A stretch of DNA of 64,000 bases from Bacteroidota bacterium (GTDB lineage Bacteria; Bacteroidota; Bacteroidia; Palsa-965). Within the stretch, counting starts at the first letter, position 1, and each line of letters begins with the position of its first letter. A program made the translations under genes and the position numbers. This document shows positions 14,471 to 23,657 of the stretch, one piece after another. The DNA is taken from contig JACQAM010000012.1 of NCBI GenBank assembly GCA_016194975.1, positions 94,349 to 158,348 on the forward strand. Direction: 5' to 3'. The notes beneath the pieces are model-generated. The model was given only the letters and a program-made list of their open reading frames with translations. It was not told the origin of the DNA and ran no database searches.

Positions 14471-16909
14471 ATGAAAAAAGTTGTTCCGATAATTATTTTT
14501 CTGTGCATAAGCGTACTCGCGCACGCGCAGGAAAATATTTGCCGGAGCATGAATGCACTTCGTGTTACAACGGCTCCCGTTATCGACGGAGTTCCGGATG
14601 ATTCCTGCTGGAAAAATGCAGAGATCGCTGCTGACTTTGTTCAGTTTCAACCTCACCCCGATACTTCTTCGCGCGAAAAAACAGAAGTGAAGATCGTTTA
14701 CAACAATGACGGAATTTATGTGCTTGCGCGCATGTACGATCATTCGCCCGACAGTATTCTCCATCAGCTTGGGCCGCGGGATGAATTTCAGAATAATGCA
14801 GATGCGTTTGCAATTTTTCTTGACACTTACCACGATGGAAGAAATGCATTTTTTTTCGGTGTGACTGCTGCCGGTGTGCAAACCGATGCGCGTTACACCG
14901 TTGATAAAGGAGATCTGAGTTTGAATGCGGTGTGGTACAGTAAAGCGGTGATCAATAAAGAAGGATGGTGTGTGGAAATGAAAATTCCTTTTCAGGCCAT
15001 TCGTTTTCCGAATAAGGAGGTGCAGGAATGGGGATTGAATTTCGAACGCGTCATTCGGCGTTATCGTGAAATTTCTTACTGGAATCGTGTCGATCCGAAT
15101 ACGCTGGGCGTTATCAACCAGTGCGGCGTTTTGAAAGGGCTGGAAAATATTATTTCTCCCGTTCGCCTTGCTTTGCTTCCTTACGTTTCGGGTTACGTTG
15201 AAAATTATAACGGGAGCACCGGTTTTTCTGCCAATGGAGGAATGGATATTAAATATGGGATTAACGAAAGTTTTACGCTCGACATGACGCTCATTCCCGA
15301 TTTCGGACAAACGCTGAGCGATAATCTTGTGCTGAATCTTTCTCCGGTGGAAGTGAAATTCGATGAGCGCAGATATTTTTTTACGGAAGGGACAGAACTC
15401 TTCAATAAGAACGATCTTTTTTATTCGAGAAGAATAGGAGGGAAGCCGGTGAATTACAATTCTGTTTCTTCTCAATTGGATTCGAATGAAGTGATCAGCG
15501 ATAATCCTTCCGATACACGCTTGTACAATGCGGTGAAAATTTCCGGCCGCACTCCATCGAAACTCGGCGTTGGATTTTTAAATGCGATCTCTGCACCTTC
15601 GTTCGCAACCGTGACCGATACTCTTGAACATACTTCACGCAGAATTGAAACGAATCCGCTCACGAATTATAATGTGCTGGTCATTGATAAAATTCTGAAG
15701 AACAATTCCTATATCGGTTTTCTCAACACGGGCGTGCTGCGCGAAGGTAACGCGCGCGATGCGGATGTGAGCAGCGTGCAGTTCCGCGCGGGCGACAAAA
15801 AAAATAAATATGCGATAGAAGGTTTTGGTGACATGAGCAATATTTTTATTTCCGGAAATTCTGCCAGCACCGGTTATCGTTACAACATCACGGCCGGAAA
15901 AGTTTCCGGAAAATATACAGCAATGGCGCGTTACAAAGTAGTATCCGATAAATTCGATCCGAATGATCTGGGTTACCTTGATCGTAACAACGTGGTTGAT
16001 TACGGAATTTCGCAGTCGTATAATATTTTCAAACCATTCGGGCATTTTATTTTCATGCTGAATAATGTGGATCTTGATCTCGGCAGTCTATTCATTCCGC
16101 GCCATTATACTTTTTTTACTATAACCGGAAAACACATTTTTACTTTCCGGAATTGGTTTACATGCGGTGTGAACTGGCTGGCTGATCCAATAATTTCCTA
16201 CGATTATTTTGAAACGCGTGTGCCGGGACGTTATCTCATTTATCCGAAAAATTATCAGCTCGGTGGATTTATCTCTTCCGATTACCGGAAAAAATTTGCG
16301 CTTGATGGCGGTATCAATTACCGCATATTTTTAGAACGGAATCGCACGATCTTCAATTACAATCTTGCGCCACGCTGGAGAGTGAACGATAAATTATTCA
16401 TTGTTTACAAGTGGGAACAGGAACTGAAGCATGACAACGTTGGTTACGTGGCTTATCGTAACGATTCACTTTTTTTCGGTGTGCGCGATCTGAACACGAT
16501 AACGAACACGGTGACGCTGAATTATATTTTCACCAATAAAATGGGACTGACCTTGCGTGTGCGTCATTATTGGTCGCAGGCCGATTACAAATCTTATTTT
16601 TTACTGAACGATGCGGGAAAAGTGGAAGACGCTTATTACAATGGAAATTCCGATGTAAGTTTCAATGCATTCAACATCGACATGATCTTTACGTGGCAAT
16701 TTCTTCCCGGTAGCGAGGTAAGCGTGGTGTGGAAGAATGCGATACTTACACAGGATAATTTACTAAAGGCAAATTATATTGAGGACTCAAAATATATTTT
16801 CAATTCGCCGCAGAATAATTCTTTCTCGGCAAAAGTGATCTGGTACATTGATGCCGGAAAGTGGTTTGCAAAAGATTCTTCTTTCCGGAGAAGAGATCAG
16901 AAATTTTGA
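14471..16909 (+). CDS. DUF5916 outer-membrane protein with family 9 carbohydrate-binding domain
   Basis: An 812-residue exported protein. The start at 14471 gives the signal peptide MKKVVPIIIFLCISVLAHAQ. Residues about 25-220 are a family 9 carbohydrate-binding-like domain (VIDGVPDDSCWKNAEIAADFVQFQP, then VKIVYNNDGIYVLARMYD), and the remainder is DUF5916, predicted as a large beta-barrel with alternating aromatic strands (LVLNLSPVEVKFDERRYFFTEG is the conserved entry). In other Bacteroidota such proteins are outer-membrane barrels of unknown ligand, sometimes near peptidase genes. C-terminus ends KDSSFRRRDQKF without a sorting domain. A short secreted gene follows after 56 bases on the same strand. 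Confidence 0.87.
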   Translation: MKKVVPIIIFLCISVLAHAQENICRSMNALRVTTAPVIDGVPDDSCWKNAEIAADFVQFQPHPDTSSREKTEVKIVYNNDGIYVLARMYDHSPDSILHQLGPRDEFQNNADAFAIFLDTYHDGRNAFFFGVTAAGVQTDARYTVDKGDLSLNAVWYSKAVINKEGWCVEMKIPFQAIRFPNKEVQEWGLNFERVIRRYREISYWNRVDPNTLGVINQCGVLKGLENIISPVRLALLPYVSGYVENYNGSTGFSANGGMDIKYGINESFTLDMTLIPDFGQTLSDNLVLNLSPVEVKFDERRYFFTEGTELFNKNDLFYSRRIGGKPVNYNSVSSQLDSNEVISDNPSDTRLYNAVKISGRTPSKLGVGFLNAISAPSFATVTDTLEHTSRRIETNPLTNYNVLVIDKILKNNSYIGFLNTGVLREGNARDADVSSVQFRAGDKKNKYAIEGFGDMSNIFISGNSASTGYRYNITAGKVSGKYTAMARYKVVSDKFDPNDLGYLDRNNVVDYGISQSYNIFKPFGHFIFMLNNVDLDLGSLFIPRHYTFFTITGKHIFTFRNWFTCGVNWLADPIISYDYFETRVPGRYLIYPKNYQLGGFISSDYRKKFALDGGINYRIFLERNRTIFNYNLAPRWRVNDKLFIVYKWEQELKHDNVGYVAYRNDSLFFGVRDLNTITNTVTLNYIFTNKMGLTLRVRHYWSQADYKSYFLLNDAGKVEDAYYNGNSDVSFNAFNIDMIFTWQFLPGSEVSVVWKNAILTQDNLLKANYIEDSKYIFNSPQNNSFSAKVIWYIDAGKWFAKDSSFRRRDQKF

Positions 16910-16965
16910 TTTAGGGGGGAAAGTTGTAAATTAGATTCTGAAATTGTTTATCAAAAACCCTCCTC

Positions 16966-17793
16966 ATGAAAAAAATATTATCAATTCTCCTGATGCTTGT
17001 CGCGGCAAAATTGTGTGCGCAGGATACGATCGTGAAAAAAAACGGAGATAGGATCAATGCAAATATTATTGAGGTGAGCGAGACCGCTGTGAAATATTAC
17101 AGAACGGGAATGCCCGATAGCCCGGTTTTCATTCTTAAAACAGCGGAGATATCGAGGATTATTTACCGGAATGGAGATGTAGAGAATCTCGACAATGCTA
17201 CTATCGGAAATTCGACGGAATTCAACGGGATTAAACACCGGAATAATGCGTCGTTCAATGCGCTTGATCTGACCCTCGGAATTATTACTTTCAATTATGA
17301 ATTCAATATCATTCGGGATAAGTTCTCCGTTATGATCCCGCTTTCGAGTGGTATATATACGATTACGCAGCAGATTCCAGAAAATAAAGATTATGAACTT
17401 TATTATAACAAGCATAAAAGTTTTTCTACCGGGTTAAATTTTCTTTTTTATCCTTATGGTCAGAACAGGATATTCAATTATTACTGCGGATTATCTGTTC
17501 AGTATGGAGGAGTGCTTTACCACGAAGCGGTTTATTCAGGTGGAGGTTACTATAATTACAACTATTATTTTGTGAATTACGTGAATTACGAAGAGTATTT
17601 CTTAGAATCTGGCCTTGTAAACGGGGTTCTTATCAATATAAACGAGCGTATGTGTTTTTCCACGTCAGTTACTTTCGGAATAAAATATATTACTGATGAA
17701 AAAAGTACTGACTACTCTATGGTACAAGCAGGAATAAATATCGGTTATCGTCTTGGTAAATCTCCTTATCATTCACAACCGGAGAAAAACTAA
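16966..17793 (+). CDS. Secreted hypothetical protein, probable small beta-barrel
   Basis: A 275-residue protein with signal peptide MKKILSILLMLVAAKLCAQ. Residues 20-75 form a small domain often seen at the N-terminus of Bacteroidota secreted proteins (DTIVKKNGDRINANIIEVSETAVKY, then EISRIIYRNGDVE). The remainder is made of alternating hydrophobic and polar strands rich in Tyr and Asn (YYNYNYYFVNYVNYEEYF) and ends in MVQAGINIGYRL, consistent with an eight-to-ten-strand outer-membrane barrel. No family name can be given. It may be cotranscribed with the DUF5916 gene. Confidence 0.7.
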   Translation: MKKILSILLMLVAAKLCAQDTIVKKNGDRINANIIEVSETAVKYYRTGMPDSPVFILKTAEISRIIYRNGDVENLDNATIGNSTEFNGIKHRNNASFNALDLTLGIITFNYEFNIIRDKFSVMIPLSSGIYTITQQIPENKDYELYYNKHKSFSTGLNFLFYPYGQNRIFNYYCGLSVQYGGVLYHEAVYSGGGYYNYNYYFVNYVNYEEYFLESGLVNGVLININERMCFSTSVTFGIKYITDEKSTDYSMVQAGINIGYRLGKSPYHSQPEKN

Positions 17794-17800
17794 TTATTAC

Positions 17801-17828
17801 CAGGGCTGAACAAGAGAGTTCAGTTCCC
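17801..17828. terminator. Possible hairpin between convergent genes
   Basis: GGGCTGAAC (17803-17811), a 6-base loop and GTTCAG (17818-17823) followed by TTCCC form a stem with a small bulge that includes the stop codon of the beta-mannosidase. There is no T-run, so its role as a terminator is uncertain. Confidence 0.3.
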
Positions 17829-20411
17829 TAAATTATTCATCATCTGAATTTTTATTCTCTTCCGCAATTCTTCCTCCGAAAACGTGGTGTGAATTTCCAC
17901 TCTCTTTGGTTCTCCGGGCAAAACATCAAAACCATTATTGTCAATCACGATTGCAGAAGAATCAAAAGTGAGATAAACATTTTTAGCTACGGAGTTGGCA
18001 GTGAATTCCAAATATTGTTTTCCGTTTTCTGTTTTCAGCGCCCATGCCAGGCCCGGATCTTTTGCAAGGCGAAGGCTTTTGTCTGCGGCAACAAAATAAA
18101 TTGCGGAACAGATCGTATCCGTATTATTCCTGCAGGTAACCTCGAGATAAGCATTGGACAGATCGAGTTTAGCAGTAAGATAACTCATGGGATAATACTT
18201 GACCTGCTTGCTGCTGTGGTTAATGAATTCCTCCTGCCACTCTTCCGGCTGCTCAAGTAATTTTCCATCCAGCGATTTCCATTCGCAGCGGATCATGGTT
18301 GCTTTATCTTCTTCCTCATCGCTCACCATATTTACGCAGAGTGAATCTCCTTTTTTGCAGATGATCACGCTTTCCGGCGCATACAATTCTTTCAACTTGT
18401 AATCAATAATTTTTTTCTCCCCATAATAATCTATCGAAGACCACGTGATTCCCGGCCAGCAATCATTGTATTGCCAGAATAAAGTTCCCATGCAATAAGG
18501 CAGGACCGCACGATGATCATTTATTGCACGCGTCATCGCATCGGCCTGCATGACCTGCGAAACATAAATATAATCTTCAAAATTTTTGGGAACAGGATAA
18601 GCAAGCTGCATGTACCAATCGATAGTTGCAGCGCCTTTTTCATTTTTCTGGTGAGCGCAGGTATCGAATTCATTTTCTAAATAGTTTTTTCCGCCGTTGA
18701 ATAATTTGAAAGTAGAAAGTGCCGGCATTCCCTGGAATCCGTATTCGGTCATGAATCTTCCTACGTGCGAATCGTAAGCGGAAAATGGTTTCATTCCCCA
18801 CCACACGCCCCAGTAATGCACGTCTCCTTTTTTGTATGCTTCATCATGTCCCCAGCCGAATTCAGGAGAACCGGGGAGGTAAGGAAAATTATCCGAGGTC
18901 TCGCGGCCGAGCATCACCTTAAGCAAACCGATTGAGTCATTGAAAAGTTCCCTGTAATTTTTTTCAATCGTCTTTTTTTCCGCAGAAGTAAAATCTTTTT
19001 GCCAGTCCCAGTTCATCCACCCTTCCATGTTTTCATTATTGCCGCACCACAAAGAAAGACAAGGGTGATTTGCGAGCCGCGAAATATTATCGGCCGCTTC
19101 ATCTCTCACTACGTTGTAAAAGTGAAGTGAGCCCGGATACATGCCGCACGCAAATGGAAAATCCTGCCACACCATGATGCCCAGTGAATCGCACAGATCA
19201 TAAAATACATCCTGCTCATAAATTCCTCCGCCCCAAACGCGCAGCATATTCATGTTTGAATTTTTTGCGGTTTTCAGCAGGTAAGAATATTTTGTTCTCG
19301 TTACGCGTGGAATAAAATTATCGCAGGGGATCCAGTTCGCTCCCTTGATGAAAATGGGAACACCATTGAGCAGAAAACGGAAATCATCCTGGAAATTTTC
19401 ATTCTTCGTAACAAGTTCAATTGTGCGTACGCCGAATGTTTCATTGTATTCATCTTCGTGTTTTCCCGAAGTAAGTTTGATCTTCATTTTATACATTTTC
19501 GGTTTTCCTTTTCCGTTGCACCACCACAAACGCGGATGATGAATTGTGAAATGGCCTTCAATGATGGTTCTTCCGGAAACCAGTTCATCAATAATTTCAT
19601 TGGTTTCATACGTTGTCGAATCATCTGCGATCGATAATGAGAATCTGTTGTTTCTGAATTTTTCGAGGACAATAGAATATTTTATGGACGCCGAATCGCC
19701 GTCGATCCAGTCAGTGGAGAAATCTGCATCGCGGATAAAATTATGCGACCAGCCAAGCAGTTTCACATTTTTCCAGATGCCGCAGGTTACTAATCGTGGG
19801 CCGAAATCCCATCCAAACTGGTACTGTGCTTTTCGTATGTACACGCGGTCGCCTCCTGGAAGATGATCAACATCAGAAAGCGATTTGTTTTTTGCGATGA
19901 GTTCAGAAGCGGGATGAAAAATAATTTTCAGGATATTATTTTTCTTTTTCAAAATGTGATTTACATTTTTGGAATAGGACAAAAACATATCCTCGGCGGT
20001 GAAGAGCAATGAATCGTTAAGATAAACATCAGCATACGTATCGAGCCCTTCGAAATCGAGTTCTTTGTTTTTCTGTTTCCACAATTCTTTATCGCAATCA
20101 AAAGCGGTTTTGTATTCCCATGTTTTTGTTTCCACCCATTGCACTTTATTTTCATTGTCGCCGATGAAAGGATCGGGAATTTTTCCATTGGCAAGAAGAT
20201 CGGTGTGAACAGTGCCGGGAACTGTCGCGGGCATCCAGTTGTTTTTTTGTGCTTCGGAAAATTTCCAGTTGGAGTTGAGCGATTGGGTGGTGCATTGAGC
20301 GAAGATGGTTGCAGAATAGAAAAAAAATAAATTAACCGCTAAGGCGCTGAGGCGCAAAGAAAATTTCTGAGAACTTCGTCTCTCTCTGTTCAAATAAGAA
20401 ATCAGTTTCAT
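17820..20411 (-). CDS. Beta-mannosidase, glycoside hydrolase family 2
   Basis: An 863-residue secreted GH2 enzyme that removes terminal beta-linked mannose. After the signal region come the sugar-binding jelly roll (about 45-225), an immunoglobulin-like domain (about 225-330) and the TIM barrel. The acid/base Glu460 is in WCGNNEN and the nucleophile Glu556 in RFMTEYGFQGMP, both as in Bacteroides beta-mannosidase. The N-terminus is odd: residues about 15-27 (QKFSLRLSALAVN) are encoded by a dispersed intergenic repeat at 20332-20364, giving a long basic n-region ahead of the hydrophobic core. The gene overlaps cutC by 4 bases. With the GH20 gene it suits trimming of beta-mannose and GlcNAc from N-glycan-like or similar glycans (inference). 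Confidence 0.92.
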   Translation of the reverse strand: MKLISYLNRERRSSQKFSLRLSALAVNLFFFYSATIFAQCTTQSLNSNWKFSEAQKNNWMPATVPGTVHTDLLANGKIPDPFIGDNENKVQWVETKTWEYKTAFDCDKELWKQKNKELDFEGLDTYADVYLNDSLLFTAEDMFLSYSKNVNHILKKKNNILKIIFHPASELIAKNKSLSDVDHLPGGDRVYIRKAQYQFGWDFGPRLVTCGIWKNVKLLGWSHNFIRDADFSTDWIDGDSASIKYSIVLEKFRNNRFSLSIADDSTTYETNEIIDELVSGRTIIEGHFTIHHPRLWWCNGKGKPKMYKMKIKLTSGKHEDEYNETFGVRTIELVTKNENFQDDFRFLLNGVPIFIKGANWIPCDNFIPRVTRTKYSYLLKTAKNSNMNMLRVWGGGIYEQDVFYDLCDSLGIMVWQDFPFACGMYPGSLHFYNVVRDEAADNISRLANHPCLSLWCGNNENMEGWMNWDWQKDFTSAEKKTIEKNYRELFNDSIGLLKVMLGRETSDNFPYLPGSPEFGWGHDEAYKKGDVHYWGVWWGMKPFSAYDSHVGRFMTEYGFQGMPALSTFKLFNGGKNYLENEFDTCAHQKNEKGAATIDWYMQLAYPVPKNFEDYIYVSQVMQADAMTRAINDHRAVLPYCMGTLFWQYNDCWPGITWSSIDYYGEKKIIDYKLKELYAPESVIICKKGDSLCVNMVSDEEEDKATMIRCEWKSLDGKLLEQPEEWQEEFINHSSKQVKYYPMSYLTAKLDLSNAYLEVTCRNNTDTICSAIYFVAADKSLRLAKDPGLAWALKTENGKQYLEFTANSVAKNVYLTFDSSAIVIDNNGFDVLPGEPKRVEIHTTFSEEELRKRIKIQMMNNLGN
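20332..20364. repeat. Dispersed ACCGC(A/T)AAGGCGC repeat inside a coding region
   Basis: TTAACCGCTAAGGCGC, then TGAGGCGCAAAGAAAATT. Related copies lie in gaps at 63402-63428 and, inverted, at 57038-57070. Here it codes for part of the beta-mannosidase signal region. Confidence 0.6.
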
Positions 20412-21139
20412 CCCAACGCACGTTTTAATCCGGCAATGATATTTCTATCGGGCAACACATCTTTTCCAAAGTCAAACGGAATTCCATTACTTGAAATTGC
20501 TTTTGCGGAAGAATGAAATTCGCTGCATCCTGTTTCTTCTGCAATTTGTCTTGCGTTTTCTGCATTGATTCCACCTCCCGGCATGAGAATTATTTTTTCT
20601 TCAGAAAATAAATTCAGTTCTGCAATTATTCCCGCTCCTTCGAGTGCATTTATTTTTCCGCCTGAAGTGAGTACGCGCTGAATTCCGCATTGAATTAAAA
20701 TTTCAAGCGCTTCTTTTTTATTTTCTGCGAGATCGAACGCACGGTGAAATGTTATTTCCATTGCGGAAGCAGTTTCTTTCAAGCGCTGAATATTTTCTTC
20801 TGCAATTTTATTTTCTCCGATGAGGCAACCGAAGACAACTCCTGAAGCACCGAGTTCTTTGCAAAGCGCAATATCATTCGACATCGTTTGAATTTCTATC
20901 GGGGAATAAATGAAATTTCCCCCGCGCGGGCGTATCATCACGTGTACCGGCACGCCTGCAAACTTGCACACGTGCGCGATGGTTCCGAAAGATGGAGTGA
21001 GTCCGCCTTCGAGGTAACTGCTGCAGAGTTCAACGCGGTCGGCGCCCGCATCTGCTGCGATCATTGCTCCTTCGACGCTGAAGACTGCTATTTCCAATAT
21101 TTTTTTCAATGAACTTCTATTTCTGAAACGAATAACCAT
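20408..21139 (-). CDS. cutC: CutC family TIM-barrel protein
   Basis: A 243-residue CutC. The fold is a TIM barrel starting ILEIAVFSVEGAMIAADAGADRVELCSSYLEGGLTPS; VHVMIRPRGGNFIYS and ITFHRAFDL are further conserved strands and loops. CutC was named for copper tolerance in E. coli, but that role is doubtful and the barrel looks enzymatic; a sugar-related reaction would fit its position between two exo-glycosidases. The ATG at 21139 overlaps the end of the GH20 gene by 34 bases; a TTG near 21109, just before AAAAAAATA, would give a start closer to the usual one and shrink the overlap to a few bases. Its stop overlaps the ATG of the GH2 gene. Cytoplasmic. Confidence 0.9.
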   Translation of the reverse strand: MVIRFRNRSSLKKILEIAVFSVEGAMIAADAGADRVELCSSYLEGGLTPSFGTIAHVCKFAGVPVHVMIRPRGGNFIYSPIEIQTMSNDIALCKELGASGVVFGCLIGENKIAEENIQRLKETASAMEITFHRAFDLAENKKEALEILIQCGIQRVLTSGGKINALEGAGIIAELNLFSEEKIILMPGGGINAENARQIAEETGCSEFHSSAKAISSNGIPFDFGKDVLPDRNIIAGLKRALG

Positions 21140-23454
21140 GCTGCCATTCCTTCGCCGGGATTTCCGGGAGGAATTTTCAGTTGAGGATAAACGATAATGT
21201 GAATGAATCTTGCCTTGGCGTAATTCATCTCGTTATTATCATTTGGGTCAACCACCGTTATTACATTACTCCATCCGTGTGTATTCTGCTTATCTCCGCC
21301 TTCTGATTCAAGATGGCCCCATAACGGAAGATTGGCTGGAGAATAATTTTTACCGTCTGTAGAAATTTCAATTTGATATTTGACCGGGGCATGGATCCAA
21401 CTTCCATGATCAACAAGATAATCGAAACCGATTTCCGAAATAGAATCTTCTGTTTTTCCAAGATCAATGATGAGATCAAGTGTATCTTTTAAAAATCCCA
21501 GCCATTCATTTCCTCTCCACGGATTCGTTTGTCCTTCTATTCCATCAATGAGTGAAAATGCTCCGCCTGTATTGTAACTTTTGTTCGGCGGCTTGCGGAG
21601 TGAAATTGGTTTTCCTGTTGCAAGATTGTAATTGAAAACCCAGGTGTTTTCATTCCCCAATTGTTTTCCATCGATAAAAAGTGCAGCGTGTACGGTCAGT
21701 GGTTTGTTGATCGTTATCGGAAAATCATAAACGTAATGTCGTGCAGAATCTCCTTCATTGAACCAATACATGATCTTCGCATTTTTTTTGTTCGTGTTCA
21801 ACCCGAGTGAAATTCCACTGAATGAATTGGAAGTGATCTTTGCCTGTAGATCGAAAATACTTTTTGCATAATTGATATTCAGTTTGTCGAGCAAATGAAA
21901 ATGCTGAATGACCCGTTCTTCGAAATGAGAATAATTTTTTTCCTGGGGAATGGTCCACGCCACTTCCGCGAGTGCGCATATACGCGGGAACACCATGTAC
22001 TGCACGTACGGCCACGTGCCTATGTATTCCGTCCAGACATTTGCCTGCACACCCATGATGTATTTTTTTTCATCTGCATTCAATGAAGCGGGAACAGGAT
22101 CGTAACTGTAAACTTTGTCGAGCGGAAGATACCCGCCGATCGCAAGTGGTTCATTGTTATTCTGCGATTGATAATGATCGAAGTAACACCATCCGCCGGG
22201 CGACATCACCACATTATGTTTTGCTTTTGCTGCAGCAATTCCTCCGTCTTCACCACGCCACGACATTACTGCGGCGCCATCGGCCAATCCGCCTTCGAGA
22301 ATTTCATCCCAGCCAATTGCATTCTTGTGATACTTCTGAAGAATGGCAACCACTTTTTTCGTGAACCAGCTCTGCAATTCATTTTCATCTTTCAGTTTAT
22401 TATCTGCAATTAATTTCTGGCAATACGGATCGGCTTTCCATCTTGCTTTCGGGCATTCATCGCCACCAATGTGAATGTATTGCCCGGGAAATAATTCGCT
22501 CACTTCCTTCACCACTTCATCAATGAACTCAAATGTTTTTTCATTCGGGCACATCACATCATCAAACACGCCCCACGTTTTTGAAACTTCGAAGGGCCCG
22601 CCGGTGCAACTCAATTCAGGATATGCTGCAAGAGCCGCAAGCGAATGCCCGGGCATTTCAATTTCGGGAACGATGGTAATGTGAAGTGACTGCGCATATT
22701 TTACAATTTCCCGAATATCATCCTGCGTGTAAAATCCACCGTAGTGTAGGGTGTCGTACTGTGGAGGGTCGTTCGCGCCTTCGTGGCCAATGAGTGTTCC
22801 GCTTCTCCACGCGCCAACAGAAGTAAGTTCCGGATATTTTTTTATTTCAATTCTCCAGCCCTGGTCGTCGGTGAGATGCCAGTGAAAAACATTCAGCTTG
22901 TACATGGCCATCCAGCGTAAATATTCTTTTATTTTTTCTTTATCGTAAAAATGCCGCGACACATCGAGATGCATTCCTCTCCAGGGGAAACGCGGTTGAT
23001 CGACGATGGAACACGATGGAATGTGATAGCCAACGGGGCCAAGATCAGTATTCGGATTCAGGATCAATTGAAACAAACTCTGCAGCGCATAAAAAATTCC
23101 TGCATGTCCGCCGTAAATATTTATTTCATTACGATTGATAAAAAGATCATAACCTTCATCGGGAATGTCGGTGCTGTCTTCGGAAATATAAATGAAACCG
23201 GAAGAAACTTTTTTATTCGAATACTTCAGATCGACGCCATAAATATTTTTTACTTCATCGCGGAAAGCATCGATCTCGTTGCGATAGAATTTATTGTCGG
23301 TAACGATAACGGTTGAATTGGACAAAGAAAATTCTCCGTTGAAAGGTAAAAGTGTATAAGGCCGTGGAATAACGGGATAACGATCGGCATCGTATTGCGC
23401 GAAAAGAGAGGTGGAGCAAAAAACGAAAATGAAAAGCGGGAATAATTTTCTCAC
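21106..23454 (-). CDS. Beta-N-acetylhexosaminidase, glycoside hydrolase family 20
   Basis: A 782-residue secreted exo-hexosaminidase with signal peptide MRKLFPLFIFVFCSTSLFAQ. Residues about 25-150 are the GH20 N-terminal alpha/beta domain, about 150-500 the catalytic TIM barrel (WRGMHLDVSRHFY, HWHLTDDQGWRIEI), with the catalytic pair Asp332-Glu333 in HIGGDECPK. A C-terminal chitobiase-type beta domain (about 540-610) and an F5/8-type-C-like carbohydrate-binding domain (about 640-782, DGIEGQTNPWRGNEWLGF) follow. It cleaves terminal GlcNAc or GalNAc with substrate assistance. First gene of the three-gene operon with cutC and the beta-mannosidase, all overlapping. Confidence 0.94.
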   Translation of the reverse strand: MRKLFPLFIFVFCSTSLFAQYDADRYPVIPRPYTLLPFNGEFSLSNSTVIVTDNKFYRNEIDAFRDEVKNIYGVDLKYSNKKVSSGFIYISEDSTDIPDEGYDLFINRNEINIYGGHAGIFYALQSLFQLILNPNTDLGPVGYHIPSCSIVDQPRFPWRGMHLDVSRHFYDKEKIKEYLRWMAMYKLNVFHWHLTDDQGWRIEIKKYPELTSVGAWRSGTLIGHEGANDPPQYDTLHYGGFYTQDDIREIVKYAQSLHITIVPEIEMPGHSLAALAAYPELSCTGGPFEVSKTWGVFDDVMCPNEKTFEFIDEVVKEVSELFPGQYIHIGGDECPKARWKADPYCQKLIADNKLKDENELQSWFTKKVVAILQKYHKNAIGWDEILEGGLADGAAVMSWRGEDGGIAAAKAKHNVVMSPGGWCYFDHYQSQNNNEPLAIGGYLPLDKVYSYDPVPASLNADEKKYIMGVQANVWTEYIGTWPYVQYMVFPRICALAEVAWTIPQEKNYSHFEERVIQHFHLLDKLNINYAKSIFDLQAKITSNSFSGISLGLNTNKKNAKIMYWFNEGDSARHYVYDFPITINKPLTVHAALFIDGKQLGNENTWVFNYNLATGKPISLRKPPNKSYNTGGAFSLIDGIEGQTNPWRGNEWLGFLKDTLDLIIDLGKTEDSISEIGFDYLVDHGSWIHAPVKYQIEISTDGKNYSPANLPLWGHLESEGGDKQNTHGWSNVITVVDPNDNNEMNYAKARFIHIIVYPQLKIPPGNPGEGMAAWLFVSEIEVH

Positions 23455-23504
23455 GAACTAAAGTTAATTCTTTACCGAATTAAACAGTGATAATCTATGA
23501 AAAT

Positions 23505-23655
23505 CAGTGGCAAATTATTCTCCTGCAAAAACCGGCCTATTTCTATGTTGACAAAAATCGCCACGGATTACATTGATTTTCACAGATTGATTTTTCCAAT
23601 ACAAGGAACATAACCAACATAACCAACACCAGCAACGTAACGAACCCAACAAACC
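23505..23655. repeat. Gap with two quasi-periodic phrases
   Basis: CACGGATTACATTGATTTTCACAG followed by ATTGATTTTT, and then ACATAACCAACATAACCAAC followed by ACCAGCAACGTAACGAACCC, fill the gap before the hypothetical gene at 23658-24125. No gene is seen. Confidence 0.5.
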
Positions 23656-23657
23656 AA

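Noticed and set aside
14456..15475. 339-codon frame opposite the DUF5916 gene
   Set aside because: Antisense shadow of a well-supported gene, without recognisable domains.
17801..17828. Confident terminator between the convergent genes near 17.8 kb
   Set aside because: A stem exists but without T-run; kept only as a low-confidence entry.
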